This document shows positions 1 to 5,037 of a stretch of 5,037 nt of DNA, one piece after another; position 1 is the stretch's first letter, and every line of letters starts with the position of its first letter. Made by a program: the position numbers and the translations under genes. The notes below the pieces were generated by a model, which was given only the letters and a program-made list of their open reading frames with translations, did no database searches and was not told where the DNA came from. Source of the DNA: JBEKLJ01 sp050010255 (GTDB lineage: Bacteria > Acidobacteriota > Terriglobia > Bryobacterales > Bryobacteraceae); NCBI GenBank assembly GCA_050010255.1, contig JBEKLJ010000230.1, positions 1 through 5,037 on the forward strand. Reading direction: 5' to 3'.

Positions 1-1
1 T

Positions 2-286
2 CGCACCGGAAGAGTGGTGAAACCGGCGCTGCTGCGATTCGTGTTTCCGCCGCGCTGGCATTACGATGTCCTGCGCGCGCTGGACTACTTCCAGGAATGT
101 CGCGCGCCGCGCGACGACCGGCTCGCCGACGCCATCGCGCTGGTTCGCGGCAGGAGGCGGCCCGATGGCCGCTGGCGGCTCCCGGCCGGGTATCCCGGCC
201 GGAGGCACTTCGAGATGGAGAAGGCCGGCGAGCCCAGCCGCTGGAACACGCTCAGGGCGCTGCGCGTGCTGAAGTGGGCTGCGTAG
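2..286 (+). CDS. C-terminal part of a cyclase/prenyltransferase-like hypothetical protein (5' end outside window)
   Basis: The reading frame is open from the first bases of the window (codons for R-T-G-R-V-V-K) to a TAG at 284-286. The GTG codons at 14 and 17 are therefore probably internal and the gene is cut by the window edge. About 94 residues are visible. They include FVFPPRWHYDVLRALDYF, a later RRPDGRW, and PSRWNTLRALRVLKW just before the stop. The D-G-x-W element and the repeated W/R/L-rich helices resemble the QW-type repeats of squalene cyclase and prenyltransferase alpha/alpha barrels. I recall uncharacterised bacterial proteins ending in much the same way. No catalytic residues are visible, so substrate and reaction cannot be named. 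It could equally be a non-enzymatic member of that fold. The frame and stop are solid; the family assignment is moderate. Confidence 0.7.
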   Translation, partial: RTGRVVKPALLRFVFPPRWHYDVLRALDYFQECRAPRDDRLADAIALVRGRRRPDGRWRLPAGYPGRRHFEMEKAGEPSRWNTLRALRVLKWAA

Positions 287-327
287 TCTTCCCCGGCTAC
301 GACACCTGCGGCGGGCTTGAGCTGAGT

Positions 328-350
328 ACACCACCCGGAAGGGGTGCTGT
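328..350 (+). terminator. Small imperfect hairpin in the 287-392 gap, weak terminator candidate
   Basis: CACCC at 332-336 pairs with GGGTG at 342-346 around a five-base loop. After one C/C mismatch, ACA at 328-330 pairs with TGT at 348-350. It lies 41 bases past the stop of the upstream gene. There is no T-run after it, so it is not a classical intrinsic terminator. It could instead be a protein-binding palindrome just upstream of the next promoter. Confidence 0.25.
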
Positions 351-354
351 CCGC

Positions 355-383
355 TTCACGCCCCGCCGATTAAGCACTATGCT
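355..383 (+). promoter_or_regulatory. Candidate sigma-70-type promoter for the proline dehydrogenase gene
   Basis: TTCACG at 355-360 matches the TTGACA consensus at four of six positions. TATGCT at 378-383 matches TATAAT at four of six, with a 17-base spacer. Transcription would start near 390, about three bases before the ATG at 393, giving a nearly leaderless mRNA. A second A/T-rich box, TATAGC at 386-391, is too close to the ATG to drive a transcript containing it. Such matches occur by chance, so this stays tentative. Confidence 0.35.
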
Positions 384-392
384 GGTATAGCC

Positions 393-1307
393 ATGCCCCT
401 GCGGAGCTTCCTGCTGTACCTGTCGCGCCGCCAGAGGTTGCGTCGCTGGATGGAGACCTCGCCGGCGGCCGCTGGGCTTACGGCGCGCTTCATCGCCGGG
501 CTGAAACTGGAGGACGCGCTGGCGGTCGCCGAGCGGCTGGGGCGGGAGTGCATCCTGACGAGCCTGGACCATCTGGGCGAGAGCGTCACCTCGCTGGAGG
601 AAGCGGAGGTATCGCGGGAGGCCTACATCGGCATCCTCCAGCGGCTGGCCGAGCGCGGGCTGGAGGCCACCGTCTCGATCAAGCTCACTCAGTTCGGCCT
701 GGCGCTCTCGGAGGAGGCCTGCCGGGCCAACGTGGGGCGGCTGGTGAGCGAGGCGGCGCGGCTGGGCAAGGTGGTCGAGATCGACATGGAGTCGAGCGAC
801 TGCACCGAGCGGACGCTCGAGATCGCGCTAGCCATGCACCAAGCGCACGGCAACGTGCGCGCGGTGGTGCAGGCCTACCTATACCGGAGCGAAGGGGATG
901 TCGAGCGGCTGTGCGGCCTGGGGGTGCCGGTGCGGCTGTGCAAAGGCGCGTACCGGGAACCGCCGCCGATCGCCTATCAGAAGAAGAGCGCGGTGGATGA
1001 GAACTACATCCGGCTGATGAAGGTGCTGCTCGAGCGGGGCCGCTATCCGGGCCTGGCAACGCACGATGAGAGGATCATCGACGAGGCGCACCGCTTCACG
1101 CACGAGCGCGCGATTCCGCCGGAGCGCTATGAGTTCCAGATGCTTTACGGCATCCGGCGGGACCTGGAGCGGCGGCTGACGCGGGAGGGCTACCGGCTGC
1201 GGCTCTACGTCCCTTACGGGGAGGCCTGGTACCCGTACTTCATGCGGCGGCTGGCCGAGCGGCCGGCCAACGTGCTGTTTCTGCTGAGGAACCTGGTCAG
1301 GGGGTAG
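393..1307 (+). CDS. Proline dehydrogenase, monofunctional (PRODH, PutA-type TIM barrel)
   Basis: This FAD enzyme oxidises L-proline to delta-1-pyrroline-5-carboxylate and passes electrons to the membrane quinone pool. It is the first step of proline catabolism. The 304 residues match the size of stand-alone bacterial PRODHs such as the Thermus enzyme. The barrel motifs appear in order: LDHLGESV (58-65), SIKLTQFGL with K97 (95-103), VEIDMESSD with D131 (128-136), VQAYLYRS (159-166), VRLCKGAYREP with K184 (180-190), ATHDERII with H224 (222-229) and YEFQMLYGIR (246-255). The closing signature has Y272, R285, R286 and E289. By alignment with E. coli PutA and Thermus PRODH, these correspond to the substrate-carboxylate arginines and neighbouring active-site residues, so the enzyme looks intact. 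ATG at 393 fits the usual N-terminus (LRSFLLYLSR) although no Shine-Dalgarno is visible. The P5C dehydrogenase for the second step is not in this window. Confidence 0.95.
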   Translation: MPLRSFLLYLSRRQRLRRWMETSPAAAGLTARFIAGLKLEDALAVAERLGRECILTSLDHLGESVTSLEEAEVSREAYIGILQRLAERGLEATVSIKLTQFGLALSEEACRANVGRLVSEAARLGKVVEIDMESSDCTERTLEIALAMHQAHGNVRAVVQAYLYRSEGDVERLCGLGVPVRLCKGAYREPPPIAYQKKSAVDENYIRLMKVLLERGRYPGLATHDERIIDEAHRFTHERAIPPERYEFQMLYGIRRDLERRLTREGYRLRLYVPYGEAWYPYFMRRLAERPANVLFLLRNLVRG

Positions 1308-1349
1308 CCTGCAACGGCGGAAGTCTTGCCTGCCGGTCCGCTCACGAGA

Positions 1350-1371
1350 ATGCCGGCGGGGACGCCGGCAT
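1350..1371 (+). repeat. Perfect 9-bp hairpin with GNRA-type tetraloop
   Basis: ATGCCGGCG at 1350-1358 pairs perfectly with CGCCGGCAT at 1363-1371 and leaves a four-base GGGA loop, which fits the GNRA pattern. It starts 43 bases after the proline dehydrogenase stop. No T-run follows, so a factor-independent terminator is unlikely. The stable form suggests an RNA-level role such as mRNA 3'-end protection, or a REP-like intergenic element. The base pairing is seen directly; the role is inferred. Confidence 0.5.
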
Positions 1372-1391
1372 GGCAGCCTGGAAAGGCCGCT
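1372..1391 (+). repeat. Second hairpin immediately after the first, GGAA tetraloop
   Basis: GCCT at 1376-1379 pairs with AGGC at 1384-1387 around GGAA, again a GNRA-type loop. After one A/C mismatch the stem continues with C1374-G1389, G1373-C1390 and a G-T pair at 1372/1391. It abuts the previous hairpin with no spacer, so the two could stack coaxially. A weaker CACC/GGTG hairpin with a four-base loop follows at 1399-1410. Confidence 0.35.
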
Positions 1392-1441
1392 CCACGGGCA
1401 CCCGCAGGTGAGCCGGCAGAGGATGCGGTCGCGGCGGTTCG

Positions 1442-1450
1442 TGAGACAAT
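1442..1450 (+). promoter_or_regulatory. Candidate extended -10 box for the penicillin-binding protein gene
   Basis: TGA at 1442-1444 followed by GACAAT at 1445-1450 resembles an extended -10 (TGn plus a hexamer with four of six TATAAT matches). No convincing -35 lies 16-18 bases upstream. Initiation about seven bases downstream would start the mRNA near 1457, just before the GTG at 1460. The evidence is weak because the hexamer lacks the first T. Confidence 0.25.
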
Positions 1451-1459
1451 AGACACGGA

Positions 1460-3997
1460 GTGGCGTTTCGCATTCAGGTGCCCAGGAAGGCCCGCTGGGC
1501 CCGCATATTCTTCCACCCGGCGGGACGGGTTATCTTCGGCGTCTCCGGCGCGTTGGCGCTGATCTTCCTGGGCGTCTTCACCTACTACTGGGTCAAGTAC
1601 TCGCGGCTGATCGACCGCAAGCTGCGGCTGGGGCCTTTCCAGAGCACGTCGATGGTGTTTGCCGCGCCGCGGGCGGTCTCGGTGGGGGACGAAATGCGGC
1701 CGGCGGAGATCATCGCCCAACTGCGCAGCAGCGGTTACGGCGAGTCGAGCGGCAATCGCATGGGTTGGTATCACCGGCGGGCGGACGGCGCGGTGGAGAT
1801 CTTTCCGGGACAGGATTCCTACTTCGACGATGAGGCGGGCGTCATCAAGTTCTCCGGCGGCCGCGTGTCGCAGATCATCTCACTGCGCGACAACACCGAG
1901 CGGGTGCAATACCTGCTCGAGCCGGAGCTGATCACGAACCTCTCGGACCGCAACCGCGAGAAGCGGCGGCTGGTGCAGTTCGAGGACCTGCCGCGGGTGC
2001 TGGTCGAGGCAGTGGTGTCGGCCGAGGACAAGCGGTTCTTCCAGCACGGGGGTTTCGACCCGCTGCGCGTGCTCAAGGCCGCCTACGTGGACTTGAGGCA
2101 GGGCCGGATCGAGCAGGGAGCCTCGACGCTCAGTATGCAGCTTGCGCGGAGCTTCTGGCTGAACCAGCAGAAGACCTGGAGCCGGAAGGCGGCCGAGGTG
2201 CTGATCACGCTCCAGCTCGAGCAGAGGCTGACCAAGGAGCAGATCTTCGAGTTCTACGCCAACCAGGTGCCGCTGGGGCGCCGCGGCAGCTTCGCGATTA
2301 ACGGCTTCGGCGAGGGGGCGCGGGCCTACTTCGGCCGGAACGTCAGCCAGTTGACGCTGGCCGAGGCCGCCACCCTGGCCGGGCTGATCCAGCAGCCGAG
2401 CTTTCGCAACCCCTACCGGCACCCGGAGCGCGCGCGCGATAGGCGCAACGTGGTGCTGGGCCTGATGCGGGAGAACGGCTTCATCACCGAGGCGCAGCAG
2501 CGGGCGGCGGCGGCCGAACCGCTCAAGTTGGCGCCGGCGGAGCTGGAATCGACCGAAGCGCCGTACTTTGTCGATCTGGTGAACGACGAGCTGCAGAGCG
2601 AGTTCGGCGACTACGATTTCCAGGGCAGCACCTACCGGGTCTACACGAGCGTGGACATGAATTTGCAGCGGGAGGCGGCCGAGGCGATCCGCTTGGGCAT
2701 GCAGGAGGTCGATCAGCGGCTGGCGCGGCGGCGCTGGCCGAGGGGCCAGACGCCGCCGCAGGTGCAGTGCGCCCTGGTGGCGCTGGACGCCGAGACCGGG
2801 GCGGTGAAGGCGCTGGTGGGCGGGCGCGATTACGGCGCCAGCCAGTTGAACCGGGCGCTGGCCAAGCGGCAGCCCGGCTCGGCGTTCAAGCCCTTCGTCT
2901 ATGCGGCCGCGCTGAACACGGCCCTGAATGGAAGCCCGCGACCGATCACGCCGGTGACGCGGATCCTGGATGAGCCCACTACCTTCTGGTTCGACAACCG
3001 GCCGTACGCTCCCGACAATTTCAAGCACGAGTTCCACGGGGAGGTGACGCTGAGGGAGGCGCTCGCGCACTCGCTCAACGTGGCGACCGTGAAGGTGGCC
3101 GAGATGGTTGGCTACGACACGGTGGAAGAGCTGGCCAAGCGCGCGGGGATGAACCTGAACATCCAGGCCACGCCGGCCATCGCGCTGGGGGCCTACGAGG
3201 TGACGCCGATCGAGGTGGCGGGCGCATACACGATCTTCGCCAATCACGGCGTGTACGTGAAACCGAGCTGGGTGAGCCTGATACGCGACCAGCACGGGAA
3301 TGTGCTGTTCTCCGCGACGCCGGACAAGCGGCCGGTACTGGATCCGCGCGTCGCTTACATGATGGTGAAACTGATGGAGGAGGTGCTGCGAAGCGGCACC
3401 GGCGCCGCGGTTCACGCGCGCGGCTTCGATCTGCCGGCGGCCGGCAAGACCGGCACGTCGCACGACGGCTGGTTTGTAGGGTTCACCACGCGGCTAATCT
3501 GCGCGGTGTGGGTCGGTTTTGACGACAACCGCGAGCTGGGGCTGGAGGGGGCGCACTCGGCGCTGCCGGTCTGGACGGAGTTCATGAAGCGCGCTCACCA
3601 GTACCGGGAATACCGCAACATCAGCCCGTTTCAGGCGCCCGACGGCATCGTGACGGTGGAGATCGACCCCCTGAGCGGCCAGCTTGCCACGCGGGCCTGC
3701 CCGCAGACGCAGACCGAGGTGTTCATCTCCGGTACCCAGCCCGTGGAGAGCTGCCACCTGCATGGCCGGGCGGGCGGAGCCCGCGTGGCCTCCTGGGAAA
3801 ACGCCCCGGCGCCCGCCGGCGGCGATGTGGTGGGCACGGCGCCGCCTACCTCGATCACGGTGCGACCGCCGTCGCGCGCCACCGAGGCCGCCTCCGCCCC
3901 GTCGCCGGAGCAGGCCCGGGCGCAGCCGCCGTCACCGCGGCCGGCAGAAAAGAAGAAGAAAGGGTTCTTCGGCCGGGTGCTGGACGTGTTCCGATAG
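1460..3997 (+). CDS. Class A penicillin-binding protein, bifunctional GT51 transglycosylase/transpeptidase with UB2H-like domain (PBP1B-type)
   Basis: This enzyme polymerises lipid II into glycan strands and cross-links the stem peptides at the outer face of the inner membrane. At 845 residues it is full length. A basic N-terminus is followed by one membrane segment (about 23-45). Residues about 60-155 resemble the UB2H domain of E. coli PBP1B, including LEPELIT before the transglycosylase. The GT51 domain (about 165-345) has SAEDKRFF with catalytic E189, GASTLSMQLAR (220-230) and the second glutamate near E254 in LQLEQRLTKEQI. The transpeptidase has QPGSAFK (S474, K477), SLN (538-540) and KTGT (663-666). 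Cysteines C747 and C765 flank a conserved-looking C-terminal segment, then a Pro/Ala-rich tail and KKKKGFFGR. GTG at 1460 is the first start after an in-frame stop at 1442; GTG at 1478 is an alternative. Architecture suggests mrcB/ponB, but many databases would label it PBP1A family. Confidence 0.95.
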   Translation: MAFRIQVPRKARWARIFFHPAGRVIFGVSGALALIFLGVFTYYWVKYSRLIDRKLRLGPFQSTSMVFAAPRAVSVGDEMRPAEIIAQLRSSGYGESSGNRMGWYHRRADGAVEIFPGQDSYFDDEAGVIKFSGGRVSQIISLRDNTERVQYLLEPELITNLSDRNREKRRLVQFEDLPRVLVEAVVSAEDKRFFQHGGFDPLRVLKAAYVDLRQGRIEQGASTLSMQLARSFWLNQQKTWSRKAAEVLITLQLEQRLTKEQIFEFYANQVPLGRRGSFAINGFGEGARAYFGRNVSQLTLAEAATLAGLIQQPSFRNPYRHPERARDRRNVVLGLMRENGFITEAQQRAAAAEPLKLAPAELESTEAPYFVDLVNDELQSEFGDYDFQGSTYRVYTSVDMNLQREAAEAIRLGMQEVDQRLARRRWPRGQTPPQVQCALVALDAETGAVKALVGGRDYGASQLNRALAKRQPGSAFKPFVYAAALNTALNGSPRPITPVTRILDEPTTFWFDNRPYAPDNFKHEFHGEVTLREALAHSLNVATVKVAEMVGYDTVEELAKRAGMNLNIQATPAIALGAYEVTPIEVAGAYTIFANHGVYVKPSWVSLIRDQHGNVLFSATPDKRPVLDPRVAYMMVKLMEEVLRSGTGAAVHARGFDLPAAGKTGTSHDGWFVGFTTRLICAVWVGFDDNRELGLEGAHSALPVWTEFMKRAHQYREYRNISPFQAPDGIVTVEIDPLSGQLATRACPQTQTEVFISGTQPVESCHLHGRAGGARVASWENAPAPAGGDVVGTAPPTSITVRPPSRATEAASAPSPEQARAQPPSPRPAEKKKKGFFGRVLDVFR

Positions 3998-4005
3998 CCG
4001 TCCGA

Positions 4006-4024
4006 GGCGGCCGCGCCGGCCGCC
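4006..4024 (+). terminator. GC-rich 7-bp hairpin just after the penicillin-binding protein stop
   Basis: GGCGGCC at 4006-4012 pairs perfectly with GGCCGCC at 4018-4024 around a five-base loop, beginning nine bases after the TAG at 3995-3997. The position suits a transcript end, but no T-run follows, so it is at best a non-canonical terminator or an mRNA-stabilising structure. Confidence 0.4.
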
Positions 4025-4059
4025 CAGGCAACTCTCCGAGCGCCGTTTCCTTCGGGCTG

Positions 4060-4068
4060 TGCTTAAAT
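4060..4068 (+). promoter_or_regulatory. Candidate extended -10 promoter for the TPR gene
   Basis: TGC at 4060-4062 precedes TTAAAT at 4063-4068, forming a TGn-type extended -10 with four of six matches to TATAAT. It is the most A/T-rich spot in an otherwise GC-rich gap. I see no good -35, which extended -10 promoters can lack. Transcription would begin near 4075 and give a leader of about 58 bases containing the hairpin at 4086-4116. Confidence 0.4.
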
Positions 4069-4085
4069 AGGCAAGTAGCGTGCCT

Positions 4086-4116
4086 GCCTGCGGCGGGATT
4101 CGCTCCGGACGCAGGC
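4086..4116 (+). promoter_or_regulatory. Leader hairpin just upstream of the TPR gene ribosome binding site
   Basis: GCCTGCG at 4086-4092 pairs perfectly with CGCAGGC at 4110-4116. Inside the 17-base loop, GGA at 4096-4098 can pair with TCC at 4104-4106 around TTCGC, separated from the outer stem by a 3/3 internal loop. It ends five bases before the AGGAGG, a position from which it could influence ribosome access. No riboswitch family is recognised. Confidence 0.4.
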
Positions 4117-4121
4117 GTGGC

Positions 4122-4127
4122 AGGAGG
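4122..4127 (+). promoter_or_regulatory. Strong Shine-Dalgarno site that sets the TPR gene start
   Basis: AGGAGG at 4122-4127 lies six bases before ATG at 4134, which is ideal spacing. This argues for the ATG over the in-frame GTG at 4080, which would add 18 Arg/Gly-rich residues ahead of the signal peptide and translate the leader hairpin. Confidence 0.8.
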
Positions 4128-4133
4128 CGACAC

Positions 4134-4919
4134 ATGCCTGGAAGCGGGTTTTCGCGCATCGTCCTTACCATCCTCATGGCCGTCCCACTCGCCGCCCAGA
4201 TTGAGAGCCCGGCGGCGGGGCAAGCCCAGCCATCCGTAGCTCCGGCCCCGGTTCAAGAAGCCAAGGCCGCTCCGCTGACCCCGGAGCAGCGAGGCGACAT
4301 CTTCATGGCGCGCAAGATGTACCGGGAGGCTATCGAGCAGTACCGCCAGATGCCCGAGACAGCCGTCATCCTGAACAAGCTCGGAATCGCGAACCACCAG
4401 ATGACGGACCTGGGGAGGGCTAAGCGTTACTACGAGCGTGCCATCCGAGTCAACCCCAAGTACTCTGAGGCGGTCAACAACCTCGGCACGATCTTCTACG
4501 CGATGAGGAGCTACCGCCGGGCGGTGACCCAATACCAGAAGGCCCTGAAGCTGAGCCCGAACTCGGCGTCGGTCTACTCGAATCTCGGCACGGCGTACTT
4601 CGCACGCAAGATGTACCGGGAGGCGGTGGAGGCCTATCAGCAGGCCATCAAGCTGGACCCGGACGTATTCGAGCACAGGGACTCTTTCGGCGTGGTGATG
4701 CAGGAGCGCGCGGTGGAGGAGCGCGCGCGATTTCACTATCACGTGGCGAAGATATACGCTCAAGCGGGGATGAAGGAGCGGGCGCTGCTTTACATCCGCA
4801 AGGCGCTCGAGGAGGGCTTCAAGGAGCCCAAGCGGTTCCTGGAGGAGCCTGAGTTCGTTGATGTGCGGGCAATGCCCGAGTTCCAACTGATGATGGCGCA
4901 GCAGCCACGTGCGCTCTAG
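4134..4919 (+). CDS. Secreted tetratricopeptide repeat (TPR) protein
   Basis: The product is a 261-residue helical-repeat protein that probably acts as a protein-protein scaffold in the periplasm or envelope; its partner is unknown. A short N-terminus with one Arg precedes a hydrophobic stretch (IVLTILMAVPLAA, about 9-21), read as a signal peptide cleaved near residues 20-22. A Pro/Ala/Gln-rich linker runs to about residue 48. TPR units follow at about 49-72 (partial), 76-109, 110-143, 144-177 and a diverged one at 195-228. Typical positions include NNLGTIFY...AVTQYQKALKLSPNS and SNLGTAYF...AVEAYQQAIKLDPD. A C-terminal helix (FLEEPEFVDVRAMPEFQLMM) closes the repeat stack. The start is fixed by AGGAGG at 4122-4127. 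The gene has its own candidate promoter and is separated by 136 bases from the penicillin-binding protein gene, so co-function with cell-wall synthesis is only a suggestion. No catalytic domain is seen. Confidence 0.9.
   Translation: MPGSGFSRIVLTILMAVPLAAQIESPAAGQAQPSVAPAPVQEAKAAPLTPEQRGDIFMARKMYREAIEQYRQMPETAVILNKLGIANHQMTDLGRAKRYYERAIRVNPKYSEAVNNLGTIFYAMRSYRRAVTQYQKALKLSPNSASVYSNLGTAYFARKMYREAVEAYQQAIKLDPDVFEHRDSFGVVMQERAVEERARFHYHVAKIYAQAGMKERALLYIRKALEEGFKEPKRFLEEPEFVDVRAMPEFQLMMAQQPRAL
4311..4330 (+). repeat. 20-base direct repeat inside the TPR gene, copy 1
   Basis: This 20-base stretch, which encodes RKMYREA (residues 60-66), is identical to 4605-4624. The copies are 294 bases (98 codons) apart and in the same frame. 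Confidence 0.75.
4605..4624 (+). repeat. 20-base direct repeat inside the TPR gene, copy 2
   Basis: This is the second copy of the 4311-4330 repeat and encodes RKMYREA at residues 158-164, in the turn and second helix of the 144-177 TPR unit. Protein similarity around it (MARKMYREAIEQY versus FARKMYREAVEAY) suggests repeat duplication or conversion. Confidence 0.75.
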
Positions 4920-4928
4920 CCCGCTTTT

Positions 4929-4948
4929 CTCACCACGACCGTGGCGAG
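4929..4948 (+). other. Hairpin shortly after the TPR gene stop
   Basis: CTC at 4929-4931 pairs with GAG at 4946-4948. After an A/C mismatch, CCAC at 4933-4936 pairs with GTGG at 4941-4944 around a four-base loop. It begins ten bases after the stop codon. The only T-run (4925-4928) lies before the stem, so it is not a standard terminator on either strand. Confidence 0.3.
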
Positions 4949-4978
4949 GCGCGATGAGAGGGCCGCAGATACAAGGCG

Positions 4979-5037
4979 CGCGACGGCCGGCGCCCGGAGG
5001 CGTACTTGAACAGTACGTCGAGGACGCCGGCCGAGCG
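4979..5037. repeat. Large nested inverted repeat, truncated by the window edge
   Basis: The core is CGTACT (5001-5006) pairing with AGTACG (5012-5017) around a five-base loop. An internal loop of 8/7 bases follows, then GGCCGGCG (4985-4992) pairs perfectly with CGCCGGCC (5025-5032). The C4984-G5033 pair extends this stem. After a small internal loop, CGC at 4979-4981 can pair with GCG at 5035-5037, so the stem probably continues past the window. Bases 4920-4978 hold no gene. A structured RNA, a REP-like intergenic element or a transposition-related palindrome are all possible. I recall similar sequences between genes in GC-rich genomes but cannot verify this. Confidence 0.6.

Noticed and set aside
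1326..1562. Small + strand open frame of 78 codons in the gap before the PBP gene
   Set aside because: It is Ala/Pro-rich, spans the two hairpins, overlaps the PBP start in another frame and has no homology that I recognise.
1880..3463. Long open frame on the minus strand (527 codons) opposite the PBP gene
   Set aside because: It is the antisense shadow of a strongly supported gene in GC-rich DNA. Its translation is Arg/His/Leu/Gln-rich with no recognisable domain.
3946..3964. Purine run near the PBP 3' end as a possible frameshift site
   Set aside because: It simply encodes the EKKKKG stretch. There is no heptameric slippery pattern with a useful alternative frame, and the normal stop follows 10 codons later.
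4080..4133. Upstream GTG start at 4080 for the TPR gene
   Set aside because: It lacks a Shine-Dalgarno, would prepend an Arg/Gly-rich stretch before the signal peptide, and would run through the leader hairpin. ATG at 4134 has AGGAGG at ideal spacing.
3855..4886. Minus-strand open frame of 343 codons covering the PBP tail and the TPR gene
   Set aside because: It overlaps two real genes and the gap between them. Its composition is low-complexity and it has no motif, whereas the + strand frame has clear TPR units.
1..5037. tRNA, rRNA, CRISPR arrays, insertion sequences
   Set aside because: No cloverleaf, rRNA-like conserved stretch, regularly spaced repeats or transposase frame was seen on either strand.

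Overview
This is a GC-rich window with four genes, all on the + strand, tightly spaced but each with its own upstream gap of roughly 105-155 bases. The gene content suggests a Gram-negative bacterium. It includes a stand-alone proline dehydrogenase, a class A penicillin-binding protein with a UB2H-like domain before its transglycosylase, and a secreted TPR protein. My best guess is an Acidobacteriota-type soil organism, but this rests on gene flavour only and is not established by the sequence.

Layout. The window opens inside a gene (2-286) whose last ~95 residues resemble the end of an alpha/alpha-barrel cyclase or prenyltransferase-like protein. A 106-base gap follows with a small hairpin and a plausible promoter. 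Next is a complete monofunctional proline dehydrogenase (393-1307). A 152-base gap then holds two consecutive hairpins with GNRA-type tetraloops. After it comes a full-length bifunctional peptidoglycan synthase (1460-3997) with transglycosylase and transpeptidase active-site motifs intact. A 136-base gap carries a GC-rich hairpin after the stop, an extended -10-like promoter, a second hairpin and a strong ribosome binding site. It leads into an exported TPR-repeat protein (4134-4919). The last ~118 bases are non-coding and end in a large nested inverted repeat cut by the window edge.

The genes do not form an obvious pathway. The proline dehydrogenase feeds electrons from proline catabolism to a quinone pool. 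The penicillin-binding protein builds cell wall. The TPR protein is probably a periplasmic or envelope scaffold and could work near the wall machinery, but only adjacency suggests that.

The coding content is conventional and I do not see a clear new multi-gene system. The signals least explained by genes are the truncated nested inverted repeat at the right edge, the paired GNRA hairpins before the penicillin-binding protein gene, and the leader hairpin of the TPR gene. The proline dehydrogenase and penicillin-binding protein genes also have no visible Shine-Dalgarno sequence and have -10-like boxes almost at their start codons.
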